Below, in pieces: positions 24,072 through 36,135 of a stretch of DNA of 64,000 nucleotides. The notes below the pieces were generated by a model. The model searched no databases. It was not told the DNA's origin and saw nothing but the letters and a program-made list of their open reading frames with translations. The translations under genes were made by a program, and so were the position numbers. Origin of the DNA: Blepharisma japonicum (lineage: Eukaryota > Ciliophora > Heterotrichea > Heterotrichida > Blepharismidae); contig CATKHK010000020.1 of the NCBI GenBank assembly GCA_949751835.1, positions 372,001 through 436,000 of the forward strand. Direction: 5' to 3'. The first letter of the stretch is position 1; each line of letters begins with the position of its first letter.

Positions 24072-25109
24072 ATATTTATTATAAAAGTTAATAGAAATAT
24101 GATAAAACAATTCTGTGTGAGTAATATAGATTAACTGGTCAAAGAAGATTTCAATTTTTACTTAGATTAAGAAATTTAGATAATTTTTAGAGCCCTACAT
24201 AAGAAATAAAGCATTTTCAATCAGACTTCTCGGGATATTTAACTATCAAATTAAATTTTATGACCAATAGAAAATGGTTGATTAAATGGTTTTTTTTTTG
24301 AGAGCTTTCGAATTTTAAGAGTATTTTAAAGAATTTACAAATAAGTAATATTCTTGAAAATATTAAAAATACATAAAATAATTTTAAAACACAAGCAAAT
24401 TTTTTGCCAATAAATATTGCCAAAAAATCTGAAAAATAATTGTCTCAATAAATACTTTAAGTTCTCGAAATAGTAAAATAGAGTTCACTCTAGATTTTGA
24501 ATTATAGCTAAAATTCATTTTGTAAGTATTTATATATGTCACCATTTTTAGAATTCCATAATAAACTGCAGCTAACAATGGAGTCTACACTTTAACTCAT
24601 CAATGATTTACTAAATAATCAAAGGAATTATTTTTAGGGTTTATCATTTTGAAGTATTAAGCATTTTAAAAACAAAAAAGATTAACTTTTTGCTTAACCT
24701 ATATAATTTCAAAGTTCTATTAATATATAAATATTCAGTTTTAGAGCTCAAAAGAAGATATTTATGTGAAATTTAGCAAAATATCTTAGATAGCATGAAG
24801 AAATTTGATTAATTTGACTAATCTTCGCTATCTAATGAAAAATACGTAAGAAAAAATTTTGAAACATTTTAATTTCTTAATTCAATTATAGGCCAGCATA
24901 TTGCTACAGTATATATAACAAAGTTTACTCTCAAAATCTATACATTACAACTAAAAGTTAACTTTAATATTTTTAAAGATCTTATTAATTATTTCTTGGT
25001 TTTTCTTATTTCAATCAAAAATTCTTATAAAAAACGCTACTATTCACAAACTATATTAAGTTTCATTATTTTCTATATGATTTCATTATTTATCAAAAAT
25101 AATAGTAAA
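24072..25109. other. Intergenic, nothing recognised
   Basis: About 1 kb of AT-rich DNA between convergent gene ends. Two overlapping short minus-strand frames (24217-24578) have low-complexity, unconvincing translations and are not called. Confidence 0.6.
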
Positions 25110-28100
25110 TTATAATGGTCTTATCTTTTCTACTGATGAATCACTTCTCAAAGTTTCTTGGATTTTACTACTATTGACAAGATTTTTCACAGTTGTCATT
25201 GTTCGATGTAATGAAGCAATCGATAAATCTTTGTTCATAGTTCTGTCATTAGATTTTTTATCTGGCGAAGTACCTATAACGCTTATGCTTTTATCTTCAT
25301 TTGCTTTATCCATCATGAGCCACTGAGGCTCCAAGTAAGGATTATCACAGCCCATAAGATATTGATCAATTTTATGAGTTTGCTGCTTCCTCTTAACTTT
25401 TTCTCTTTCCTTTAAAATTCTATTTAATTTTCTAATTTCTCTGTCTTCTTCTTTCTCTCTTGGCATGTTCAAAAATTCAGTCATGGTCTTCATACGATCT
25501 TGCTTACGCTCTGGAGATTCATATTTTTCTCTCATATTCCTATTGAAAATTGGGCTCGAGTCTCTATTTTCATCAGAATATTTCCTCAAATTTCTCTGCA
25601 CTGAAGAAGAACGCTTAAGATTAGCCCCATGTGACCGATTTTTTCTATGGGAAAAATCAGATTGGTCATTGAGAAATGAAATTGGGCTTTGGTCTACCCC
25701 TTGTGGGCTTAAACTTCTTGAAGAATCATTATTAAATCTTCTTCTTACCATATCTCCCAACAGCACTCCTTGTGATGCATGTCTTGCTAGATTTCTATTT
25801 CCTTTATTTCCACCTTTTTTCATTGATTTTTTCCCTCTAAATTCTCCACTAAATTCATCATTTTCTGATTCTATATCAGACAAATCTCCAATTAAATTTT
25901 TCAATTTTCCAGTCAGTCTTCTCCCACTTTCTGACCCTGAGCTTGATTCGTCACCTTTTCGTTTTTTCCTCCTTCTTGGCTCTGATTGGAAGCGATTCCT
26001 TTTCGAGTCTTCAAAAATGAGCTTATTTCGAGTTGCTGCATATATTGAAGAAAGTTCATCTAATTTTGAGTCATCTTTGCTTGTATCTACTTTTGCTGTT
26101 TTTCGCTTGGTTTTTTTCTTCTTTCTTTTAGTTAGAGATATATTTCTCATCATTAATTCTTTTGATAGGGACCCGTCAGGAAATTCTGGCTCAGCTTCGT
26201 CATAAGAAATAGGCTCAATAGACCAATCGCCTTTTTCAAATTTAATTTCTTTAGAAGGGCTTATATTGCGCCCTCCTTTAGGCAGCGGGGGTTTTCCTGC
26301 ATGAAGTTTGGCATCTTTTTCTGCATCATCTATTGATATGTTATTTAATAGGAATTCAATGTCGTCTGGAGGAAGATTTTTTTGTTTAAGCTTGGTCTTT
26401 TCATCTGCTTCTTTAGATTTTTTCCCCTTTTTGCCTCCTTTTTTACCTTTTTTCTTTTTATCAGGTCTTTTGTTGACTTGAACTAGTTCATAATTAGGAG
26501 AAAATTTATTGCTGCCTTTGGCTTTTTTAAATTCTTCTTCTATTTCTTTCCGATTTTTCTTTCTCATTCTTCTTTTCTTGGTGACAACTGTTTTATCTGA
26601 CTCAGGGAATAGCTGATTTTTATTAGGATCTTTATTTGGATCTTGGTTTTCAAGAGTTTTGCCATACAAATCGGTGTTGTCGACTCCAAAAAATGTAGGA
26701 ACGACTGGTATCATTTCACCCTTTGATCCTCTTTTATATATTGGCTCCTCATTTTGATTTATTAGAGAAATATTCCCATCTTTGTCTATATGTTTTTTAG
26801 CTTTCCACAGTTTCCATTTGGCTTTAGGTGGAGCTTTTATTACTGTTCCATCATATGCGTACATTTCTGTATGGTCTTTAGGCTTTCTTCTTAATAAGTC
26901 TTTTGAATTAATTTCATATTTTTTCGCATCAGATTTGGTAATATTTTTCTTGCTAGCTTCTCCTACTAATATTAAAGGTTTACCATCTTTTCCAATAACC
27001 ATGACTTCTTCTGTGTTTCCTTCAGGTTTTTTGATGATTTTTCCTTCTTCATTTCTAATATAAAGTCTTGGGTTTTCAAACCTTTGCCTTGCGATTTTCC
27101 TTGGTTTTCCATTACAGTCAATCATCATTTTAGGGTACAATTTTTTAGGCTTTGGCTCTTTATAAACCTTTCCATCTTCTCCTTGTACATCAATAAATTG
27201 CTGAGATTTTGGGTTTCTGCCTAGTGTGCCTTCGATAGGTATTCATTCTCCATCTGAAATTTCTTCGTATTCTGTAGCAGATTCAAAGCCTATTTCATCA
27301 CCTTTTTCATTTATTTTTTTCATAACTCTTTCAAGCTCTCCATCATTTCCTAATTCATATTCACTTACATATTCTGATATGTCAGATTCTTCTTCTGGGT
27401 CATCAGGGTCTAATAATTCACCATCAGGCCCAGTTTTAAAAATCTTGATGTTTTTTGATTTTTTAGGGGAATCTACAAGTCTTTTTTGTATAGGAATTAG
27501 AGCTCCTACATCATTTAATTCATAGTCAGTTTCATACTCATCTTCTTCAGGAATTGGAATTAAATGGCCATTATTATTGACTGTAAACTTGGCAGGGTTT
27601 ATTAAGACAAGATCTCCATTTTCATTTTCTTCAAAGAAAACTTCATTAGTAGACGGTAAAACTTCTCCATTCGACCCTACTGTAAAACGCCGAGAATCCT
27701 TTTTTCAGCTTTTCCCAGTCAAAAGAGCATCTGTATCAGAGTCATAGCCACTTAAATCTCTATCAACCTTTACAAGCTTAGTTACTTTATTTCCTTCGCT
27801 GTCGATTTCTTCAATTTCTGTATAATCACTGTCTACTGATTCATAATATTCAGACTCATTATCTACTACAATTGTTTTATGAAGCTGAGAATTCTCCAGC
27901 ATGTCAATTTCACCTTCATCACTGCCAAACCCTTCTTCAAAAAACCAGACTTTTTCATTTGTTGCGTTAAAATTATTAGCTTCTCTAGTGCTGAAAGCTT
28001 CTGCAGATTGCTGGGTCATCATCCCTTGTATTTTATCAGCATCATCAAAATTTAATTTTTTGACAGGTCTAAATAAGTCACTTTTATTCATATTATTGTC

Positions 28101-29252
28101 TTGATGAGCAAATTTCGGCTCATGCTGGGCTGATTCTATATGGTTTTCTTTGCTTCCTAGTAAGCTAAATGATACATCATGCAAAGACATTGTAGGCGGT
28201 GAAGGGCATTTATATTTTTTACTACGTGGACTTGTAGCTCTAGGAGAATGGTCTAATAAGGTATCTTCTGAGTAACCATCTAATAGAGGGTCACGGGCCT
28301 TGGTTGGAGATCTTTTATATTGACGTAAATTCCCTGGAGAAACATCATGATTTCTGATGATAAATTTTCTATGTAAAAATGCAGAGCAGCGAAAACATAT
28401 CAGCAGGAAAATAATTATACTTCTAAGAGGGATGTCTATAGCTATACCAAAGAGTCAATGTAGGAAGCAAACTCGAAGGCCATCTTGAGACATGTGAGAA
28501 GACATATAAATACTCCAAAACAAGCCTGCTACACAGCAGAGGGTTAAAGCTGTTACAAGGATTTCTAAGGCTGCACTGTTGTTTTTGGATTCATCAGGGA
28601 GAGTATAAGCTTGATCGCGAGGACTTAGTTCGGGGGTTTCAATTTTGCCTATTTCATCCTCACGATTAGTGAAGTCATATTCAGTGTGTTGCTCATTTTC
28701 ATATAATGTTTTATTTTCTTGCATTTCTTCTAAGTTTTTATTGGAATCAGACTTGGCATGAGCTATTTTGGTTTCGTCAATTGTTCCATACATACCATTA
28801 AGTTTTCCTTTATTTTTTTCATTAAAGCTTGAAAGAAAGCTATTAGTAAGGATCGCTGTTATGCAAATTGCTAATGCTGTAGATGCGATGCTGCAATAAA
28901 AAGCTATTGAGAGATCAGTTGCTGTATAATCAATTTCATAAATCACAATTTGGTTAAGGAACCATAAAATTGATAAAAACACAATAACGAAAAAAAATTG
29001 GCTCGCTCTTGGGACTTCTAATTGAACATCTTTATATGAGAAAAGCGCTCACAAAGGAATATAGCGTTTGGCTGCCTGAGTGTAAGTGAAGGTCTTGAAA
29101 TTCATTGTTGTTTCAGTTTTAATAGTAAAAACTTGATGCTTAAATAAGTCTTTTAATACTTTTACAATCTTGAAAGAATAGTGCAATGATATAATCATCA
29201 CAATGATCATTACAATAGTAATTATGATGACTGCTCCAATTCATGCTGCCAT
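25110..29252 (-). CDS. Large membrane protein with polycystin-like TM region and long charged repeat tail
   Basis: 1380 residues from ATG 29252-29250 to TAA, open if TGA is Trp (for example 28455 and 27705). An N-terminal membrane helix (about residues 5-25) is followed by SRYIPLW-type sequence: AAKRYIPLWALFSYKDVQLE, then VPRASQFFFVIVFLSILWFL. Two more helices come next, then a hydrophilic loop and a pair of helices with GLFWSIYMSS and FGIAIDIPLRSIIIFLLICF. This order and the D-x-P-L-R segment resemble the R-x-x-R...membrane region after the PLAT domain of polycystin-1-like proteins. No PLAT, GPS or ion-channel pore is visible, so the likeness is partial. The remaining ~1050 residues are soluble. 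Degenerate units with G-x-[DN]-G-x-[LIV] (GSNGEVL, NNNGHLI, GPDGELL, GKDGKPL, KDGNISL) lie in the first half, and a Lys/Arg/Ser-rich, probably disordered tail follows. The function is unknown. Confidence 0.6.
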
Positions 29253-30014
29253 GGAAAATTAATTTATTATTGCATCGATTTCTCTTATAAATGAAAAATT
29301 AAAGGAAAATGATAGAGCAATTGCAAAGTTTTATGTTTATCATTTTAAGATTTATAATTAGATATACATTAATTATGATATAATTTTACCATTTAATTTA
29401 TAAAAACATGAAAGCAATGGAGTTTAGCCTCAAAACGCTGTGGGAGTATAAATTAATAAAGTGATGTTTTCTAAAATGGACATTTTTCTCTATTGAAAAT
29501 TTAATTATGAATTTTTATTTAAGATTTAAAAATTAGAGCTAAGATAATCAGTATAATTATAAATTTAAAGAATTTAAAATATTTTAAACTTTATCTCAAT
29601 TGGTACCTGCATAAATGGTAAAATTTGGTGTTGGAGACTTTTAAGCTCAATATGATAGTTTATTTACCTAGAGCTGAACTATTTTTATAAGATTGTAACC
29701 AATAAAGGTAAAAAAAGAAGAGCGTTATACAAATTTGCTTCCGTTAATTCAAATATTCATAAATTATTGTGATAAAATACAATTAAGACCTATAGCTGAC
29801 CCAAAAATCATAATAACTTATTATTTACCTTAATTAATAATCGATAAATCTATAAGTAAGCTTCAAAGATATCGCTTTAGGTAGAAGATATATTAATCAA
29901 CAATTTATATCTAATATGATAACTGTAAAAGTAATCAAAATATATATTATTTTGAATAGCAATTCTATTAAAATCCCAGCTGTTAATTCTTCTCATCTTA
30001 AATATAATAACAAG
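29253..30014. other. Divergent intergenic region
   Basis: This separates the start of the minus-strand membrane protein from the DUF229 gene on plus, so promoters for both should lie here. It is AT-rich, with no distinct motif recognised. An upstream in-frame ATG at 29916 could extend the DUF229 protein, but the paralogue at 33547 argues against this. Confidence 0.5.
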
Positions 30015-32576
30015 ATGGATTGGTTGAAAAATAGGAAAAAGCCCATGGGCGTTATTTTAGGTCTTTTGTTTTCGATTTCTTTCTTTTGGGTAGTAATTGT
30101 GTATAGTAAAGAAAGCAATTTTGATAATTCTACTAGCAGCAACGGAGAGTTATTTTTAGAGAAATCAATAGAAGATGTTAATAATAGATGAAAAATTTCG
30201 CACTATATAAATTATGACACAAACTCGACTTTAATTAATCAGACAAATCAATTTATTGGCATAGAATCTCAAGTATTAGCATCTGATATTTATATTTTTG
30301 ATAAAAATATTAAATGCTACCCTCAAAATTCAGGCTTTACAAAATCTCAAAGTGACTCCAGATATAAGTACCAAAATCGAGTCTTAAAATGTCCCTCAAA
30401 TGATCAGCTATTTTCATTAGAAAACAATACTTTATATATGGACTGTTTAGGTTTTGGCCCTGCTCAGTATTCTTTAGGGAATTCTCCAGAAAATGAAATT
30501 ATTGGAAATGTAAAATATTTGCCTGAATGAAAATCCTATTCATCCCCAGTAGATATTGGGGATCGAGAATTTGGTTTTATTAAATGTGGCAGAGACAAAA
30601 AACAAGGATGGCTCCACAATAAATTTTCCCAAAATGTCTTTAATAAAACTCAAGAAAAAAGAAAAAATATCGTAAATATGCTAAATTTGAAAGAAACCCC
30701 AAAACCATTGACGGTTCTTCTTATGGTGGTGGATTCTGTATCAAGGCAACACTTTTATAGGACTATGAAAAACACAGTAGAATTTATGAACACTATAAAT
30801 GGTGATTTTACCGAAAATTACATTATTTATGATTTTTTAAATGGAAATTCACATGGAGAAAACACTTTACCAAATTTGGTTCCCTTGCTTTTTGGGCGTA
30901 GCTATGCTGAACATTTAATAAAAACTCAAGGACTTTCATTAAAAAAAGGTGATGATGCCCAAAAATATAAAAAAATCCAAGAAAGCATTATTTGAAAACA
31001 TTTTGAAAATCATGGATTTGTGACTATGTTTGGATGGGAAACAAAATGGGATTATTTTGCTGATATAGCAGGAAGAAAGGTTTTATGTGACCATGTAGCT
31101 ACAAGCTTTTGACGAGGGGCAGTTGATGTTGCAGGGTTTACAGATTTTAGTGAAAAACAAAGATGCATCGGAAATCATCATTCTCATGAATATTTATTTA
31201 ACTACACTAAAGAATTTATGAAAAATTATGCTGGACTTAATAAATTTGGGTATATGCATTTAATATCTGGTCATGAAACGACTGGGTCGGTTATTCAAGC
31301 TATGGATAATGATTTAACAGAATTTTTTGAAGAAATTATGAATTTTCACACAGAAAAAGACGAGGACTTAGCAATTTTTCTTGTTTCTGATCATGGTCAC
31401 CATATGGGACCTTGAGACAGATATGAAGAAGGAACAGTCGAAAATTTGTCTCCATTTACATTTTTTATTACAAATAAACAGCTCCTATCAAGAATCAATA
31501 AAAATTCCCATGAAATTATTTCACATAACACACAAAGATTGATAGGAAAATATGATATTTATCTTACATTACAGCATTTAGCATTATTGCCATATGGAAA
31601 TCCATTGAATCAATATAAGGGTTGAAAAAATGAAATTAAAATTAATTCTGTTGTATCTTTATTATACGAAAAAGCTCCAGAAAACAGAACTTGTGAAGAT
31701 ATAGGTGTCCCATTGTTTTGGTGCAATTGTTTGACTTTTAAAAAGATTGAAATAGCTGATGAAAAAGGATTAGCCCATCATATAGCAAATGAAGCAGTTT
31801 CTACAATTAATAAAAAAATAGCTAAAGATAAGGCCCAAGAATTTTGCTTAGAAGTAAAATTTGATTATGTTATAAAAATTGAAGAAGAAACCAAGCAAAG
31901 TCAAGATTACTCAGGAAACATATATAAGGTTACATTTGCTATCAAAGAACGATCCGGAGTGATTTTCAACGCTTTTGCATTTGTTGGGAAAACTATAAAA
32001 TTCATTAAAAAAGAAGTTGAAAATCAATTTTATCCTATTTCAAAATTTGAGAAATTTGAGGTCCAAGTCCAAAAAATCGTCAGAGTTGATACTTTAGATG
32101 ACTATTGTTGTGAACTAGCAGAACAAATGGCAGCTAAAGCTTCATTTTGCATTTGCAAATACCCAGATACTTATGAAATACAAAGCTCAATCCCTCAAAA
32201 ACGAAGATTTACAATTGAAAAACTAAAAAAAAATTTATCAATTTCTATTGGAGGGATTTTTGAAAGTTGCATAGAAACTTGTTCCAAATTGAATAAAAAA
32301 TGTGAAAAATGGGGTTTGCCACTTCTTAATAGGCTAGAGATACTTAATGAGCCTTGAAGAACTTATCGATCAAGCACCCAAGTTCATCAAGACAATGGGA
32401 ATATAGATTTTAAAACTCTTAGAGTCATTGAGACTATTAATGGAAAAGTTACTGGGCTAATGAAGGAATCAGACTCTTACAAATTTATCCAGAACGATTG
32501 GAATAATCTCACTTGTGAAGCAAGAAGTGAGGATATTATGCCAATTTGTCCTTGCACACTTTACTCTTTTATTTAA
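30015..32576 (+). CDS. DUF229 sulfatase/phosphatase-superfamily protein, long form 1
   Basis: 853 residues from ATG 30015 to TAA with eight TGA codons read as Trp. A cytoplasmic basic start (MDWLKNRKK) and one hydrophobic helix (about 11-31) make it a type II membrane protein with a lumenal or extracellular body. DUF229 proteins belong to the alkaline-phosphatase/sulfatase fold. Visible marks are VLLMVVDSVSRQHFYRTM with metal-site-type Asp240, GNSHGENTLPNLVPLLFG, SGHETTGSV, and SDHGHHMGPW with Asp459-His460. The sulfatase C-x-P-S-R formylglycine motif is absent, so sulfatase activity should not be assumed. The last ~260 residues hold a domain with SFCICKYP and then a Cys-rich end (ETCSKLNKKCEKWG, PICPCTLY). 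It is tandem with 33547-36111, and ATG 30015 matches the start of that paralogue. Confidence 0.82.
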
Positions 32577-33546
32577 ATTGCAATAATTATATTATTTAAA
32601 ATAGATTGAGAAATGGAATTTTAAAAAAATTATTCCTAAAGCGGATGATCTTCTTCGTGTTCTATTCCAAATTCAGCCAAAGCCAAAAAGAACATAAAAC
32701 TTATCACAAAAGTTTACTTTACTAAATGATACACCTTAATACTGTATTTTACATTTAGTTCATTTTAATATTTTTGATATCGTGCCATTATGTATATAAA
32801 AATGCCTAACTCTTTAGCCCGATCTAGATAAATACATTAATGAGCTAATTCAATTTACAAGAATTTAGCCAATAATAGCAGATTTTGTCTTAATGATTTC
32901 AAATCATTAGGAAAATTTAATAGCTTCTAGGATATTATGCAGCTTACTTAGCTAAAACATCGAATTTATAATCAGGAGGAATTTTCTTAATTATAAAGGA
33001 TACTTGAAGTTTCAATAATGATTTACTTTATGATGTCATAATTTTTGATGCTAAAAATATGAATAAAGGATTTCTCTTTTTTTAAAAAAATTAAAATTTC
33101 GGTTGAAAACTTTTATAATGTCGAGATTTCAGCTTAATCATAGAAAAGTACATATATCTCATGTGATTTAAAAGGAGATATTAGCTTAATAGAGTTTTAG
33201 TTAAGCATTTATAAGGCACTAAAAAATCTGAAGTTAATATTTGTGTTTTTGCGTATTCATAGAATTGGATTTGCAACGGACTTTAAATAGTCTCAAATTA
33301 AGAGAGCAATGGTCTATAAGGATAGAATTTAAATAAATAGTCAGATTACAATAAAAGTAAAAACCAATTCTGCCTAAACCAAAATGAGCATCTACTTTAG
33401 CCTAATAAGATCAAGGCTAATATATAAATATCATTTTAATCACTATCAAAAGCATTACTTGATTTTTTAACAGAAGATTAGAGAAATAAAATTCCTTCCA
33501 AGTCATTAATAATGGACATTCGAATATTAAGTTATTACGATAATAA
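32577..33546. other. Spacer between the two long DUF229 genes
   Basis: About 970 bases, AT-rich, with no gene, pseudogene fragment or hairpin cluster recognised. Presumably it carries the promoter of the second gene. Confidence 0.55.
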
Positions 33547-36111
33547 ATGCCTTGGCTTCCCAGTAGGAAAAAATCCTTGATATTTCTTTTAGGTTTCTTA
33601 ATGATTATATCCTTTTTCTGGGCATTAATCATATATACAGAAGAAAATAACTTAGAAGACCAAAGCAATGACGATGCTAATGTAATAATAGGAGATTCAA
33701 ACAGTCGAGTAAAACCTTCTGATATTAATTCAAAATCACATCCTAATCCTAAAAATCAAGATACCGAATCATTTGAGACAAAAGAAATAAAGCCACTAAT
33801 ATCGTCACCTTGAGTAAATATTTTTGACGAAAGAATAAAATGCATTCCTCAACTCTCAGGCTACCAAAAATCCCAAAGTGATTATCGCTATAAGTATCAT
33901 AATCGCCAATTAGCTTGCAATTATGACCCTCTCAAAGTTTTTGAGATAAAAAATAATACCCTAATAATGAACTGTAGTAATGCTGGACCTCCTCAATACT
34001 CTTTAGGCAATAATCCTGATTTTGAAATTATTGGAAATGTCAAATATAATCCTGATTGAAGACCGTATTTTTCAGATCCAATTGGTCTTGATAAGCATGA
34101 GTTTGGATTTGTAAAGTGTGGAAATACAAAAAAGCAGGGATGGTTGAATAATAAATACTCTTGAGAAGTATCTGATAGAGTGAATGAAAGAAGAGAAAAT
34201 ATTACAAAAGAATTAAATTTAACAGAAATTCCAAAGCCTTTAACAGTGCTTGTCTTAATGGTAGATGCAGTTTCAAGGCAGCATTTCTTTCGAAGTATGG
34301 AAAACACAGTAGAGTTTATTAGGGAAAATGTCATAAATGGAACGCATTCTGATACTTATAATATTTATGATTTTTATAATGGAAACTCTCATGGAGAAAA
34401 CACTTTGCCAAATTTAGTTCCTTTACTATTCGGACATTCTTATTCTGACCATTTATTACAAACTCGTGGTCTTTCATTAAAAAGTGTTGACAGTGCGAAT
34501 AAATTTTTAAAAATTCAAGAAAAAATAATCTGAAAAGATTTTGAAAAAAATGGATTTGTTACTATGTTCGGTTGGGAAACTCGATGGGATTACTTCGCTG
34601 AAATCGGTGGAAGAAAAGTTTTATGCGACCATGTAGCTGCTAGCTTTTGGCGTGGTGCTTCAGAAGTTTCAGGATTTACAGATTTTAATGAAAAACAACG
34701 ATGTATCGGAAATTACCATTCTTATGAATTTTTATTTAATTACACAAAAGAATTTTTGGAAAATTATGAAGGACATAATAAATTTGGATATGCTCATTTT
34801 TCGTCTGGGCATGAAATCACTGGGTCTGTAATAGAAGCAATGGATACAGATTTAGCTGAATTTTTAGATAAAATTATGAGGATTCATAATGAAAAAAATG
34901 AAGATTTAGCGATTTTACTTTTGTCAGATCATGGGCTTCATATGGGGCCATGGGATAGATATGAAGAAGGAACAGTTGAAAATTTGTCTCCATTTACATT
35001 TTTTATTGCGAATAAGCAGCTTCTATCAAAAATTAACGAAAATGCCCATGAAATTCTTTTACATAATACACAAAGGCTGGTAGGAAAATATGATGTGTAT
35101 CTTACATTAAAGCATTTGGCGACAGTGCCATATGGGAATGCAATGTTAAATTATAATGATTGGAAGAATGAAATTAATTTGACATCTGTGGTTTCTTTAT
35201 TTCATGAAGAAATACAAGATAACCGCACATGTGAAGACATAGGAATTCCACTATACTGATGCAATTGTTTAAAGTACGAAAAAATTGATATAAATGACGA
35301 AAGCTCACTCGCTTACCATATAGCAAATGAAGCAATTGGGGCTATTAATAAGAAAATTATCAAAGATAAATCCCAAGAAGTTTGTATGGAAATAAAACTT
35401 GAAAAAGTCATAAAAATTGAAGAAGAGCTTAAGGAAAGTCAAAAATATCCAGGAAACATGTATAAAGTATCATTTTCAATAAGAGAAAGATCAGGAGTGA
35501 TATTTACAGCCTTTGCATATGTAGCAAAAATCTTTAAATACTTCAAAGAAGAAAAAGAAAATGAAATTTTCCCAACTTCCCAATTCGAAAATTTCAGAGT
35601 CCAAGTCCAAAAAATTGTCCGGGCTGACAATAAAGACGATTTTTGCTGTGAAGCGGCTGAAGTAACAGGTGCTAAATGCTCGTTTTGCGTTTGTAAATAC
35701 CCAAAAGACTATGAAATCGCCAAAATGATGCCTACAAAGAAAAAGCAAACATTAGAAAAATTAAAAAAAAATTTGTTTATTGCTATAGGAAATGCCAATA
35801 AATCCTGTAATGAGACTTGTGCAGATTTTCATAAAAAATGCGAAAAATGGGGGTTATCGTTAGTAAATAGGCTGGAAGTGCTTAAAGAGCCTTGGAGGAT
35901 GCAATCAAGTTCGAATATGTATAAGGATAAAGGTCTTGTGGACTTCAAGAATCTAAAGGTAGATAAAATAAAAGAAGGGAAACTTCCAGGGCTTTTATAT
36001 GAAGATAATAAGTATACTTTTATCCAAGCTGATTGAGATAAGCTAAGCTGTGACGCAAAAAGTGATAAATATATGCCAATTTGTCCTTGCACTTATTATC
36101 AATATAATTAA
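33547..36111 (+). CDS. DUF229 sulfatase/phosphatase-superfamily protein, long form 2
   Basis: 854 residues from ATG 33547 (MPWLPSRKK) to TAA, with fewer TGA codons than its tandem partner. Several Trp that are TGA in the partner are TGG here (for example 34951-34953 against 31413-31415). A membrane helix lies at about 10-31. Marks are VLVLMVDAVSRQHFFRSM with Asp240, GNSHGENTLPNLVPLLFGHS, SGHEITGSV, and SDHGLHMGPW with Asp461. The C-terminal domain has SFCVCKYP, ETCADFHKKCEKWG and PICPCTYY, matching the partner. The similarity runs end to end. It ends only 24 bases before the convergent importin-like gene. Confidence 0.82.
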
Positions 36112-36135
36112 AATATTTATTTATAAAAATCACCA

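Noticed and set aside
24217-24578. Overlapping short minus-strand frames
   Set aside because: Low-complexity hydrophobic or Lys-rich translations with no partner; typical of chance frames in AT-rich DNA.
25465-26205. Long antisense open frame inside the large membrane protein gene
   Set aside because: It is the reverse complement of the Lys/Ser-rich tail; the sense frame continues for 1380 codons and is far better supported.
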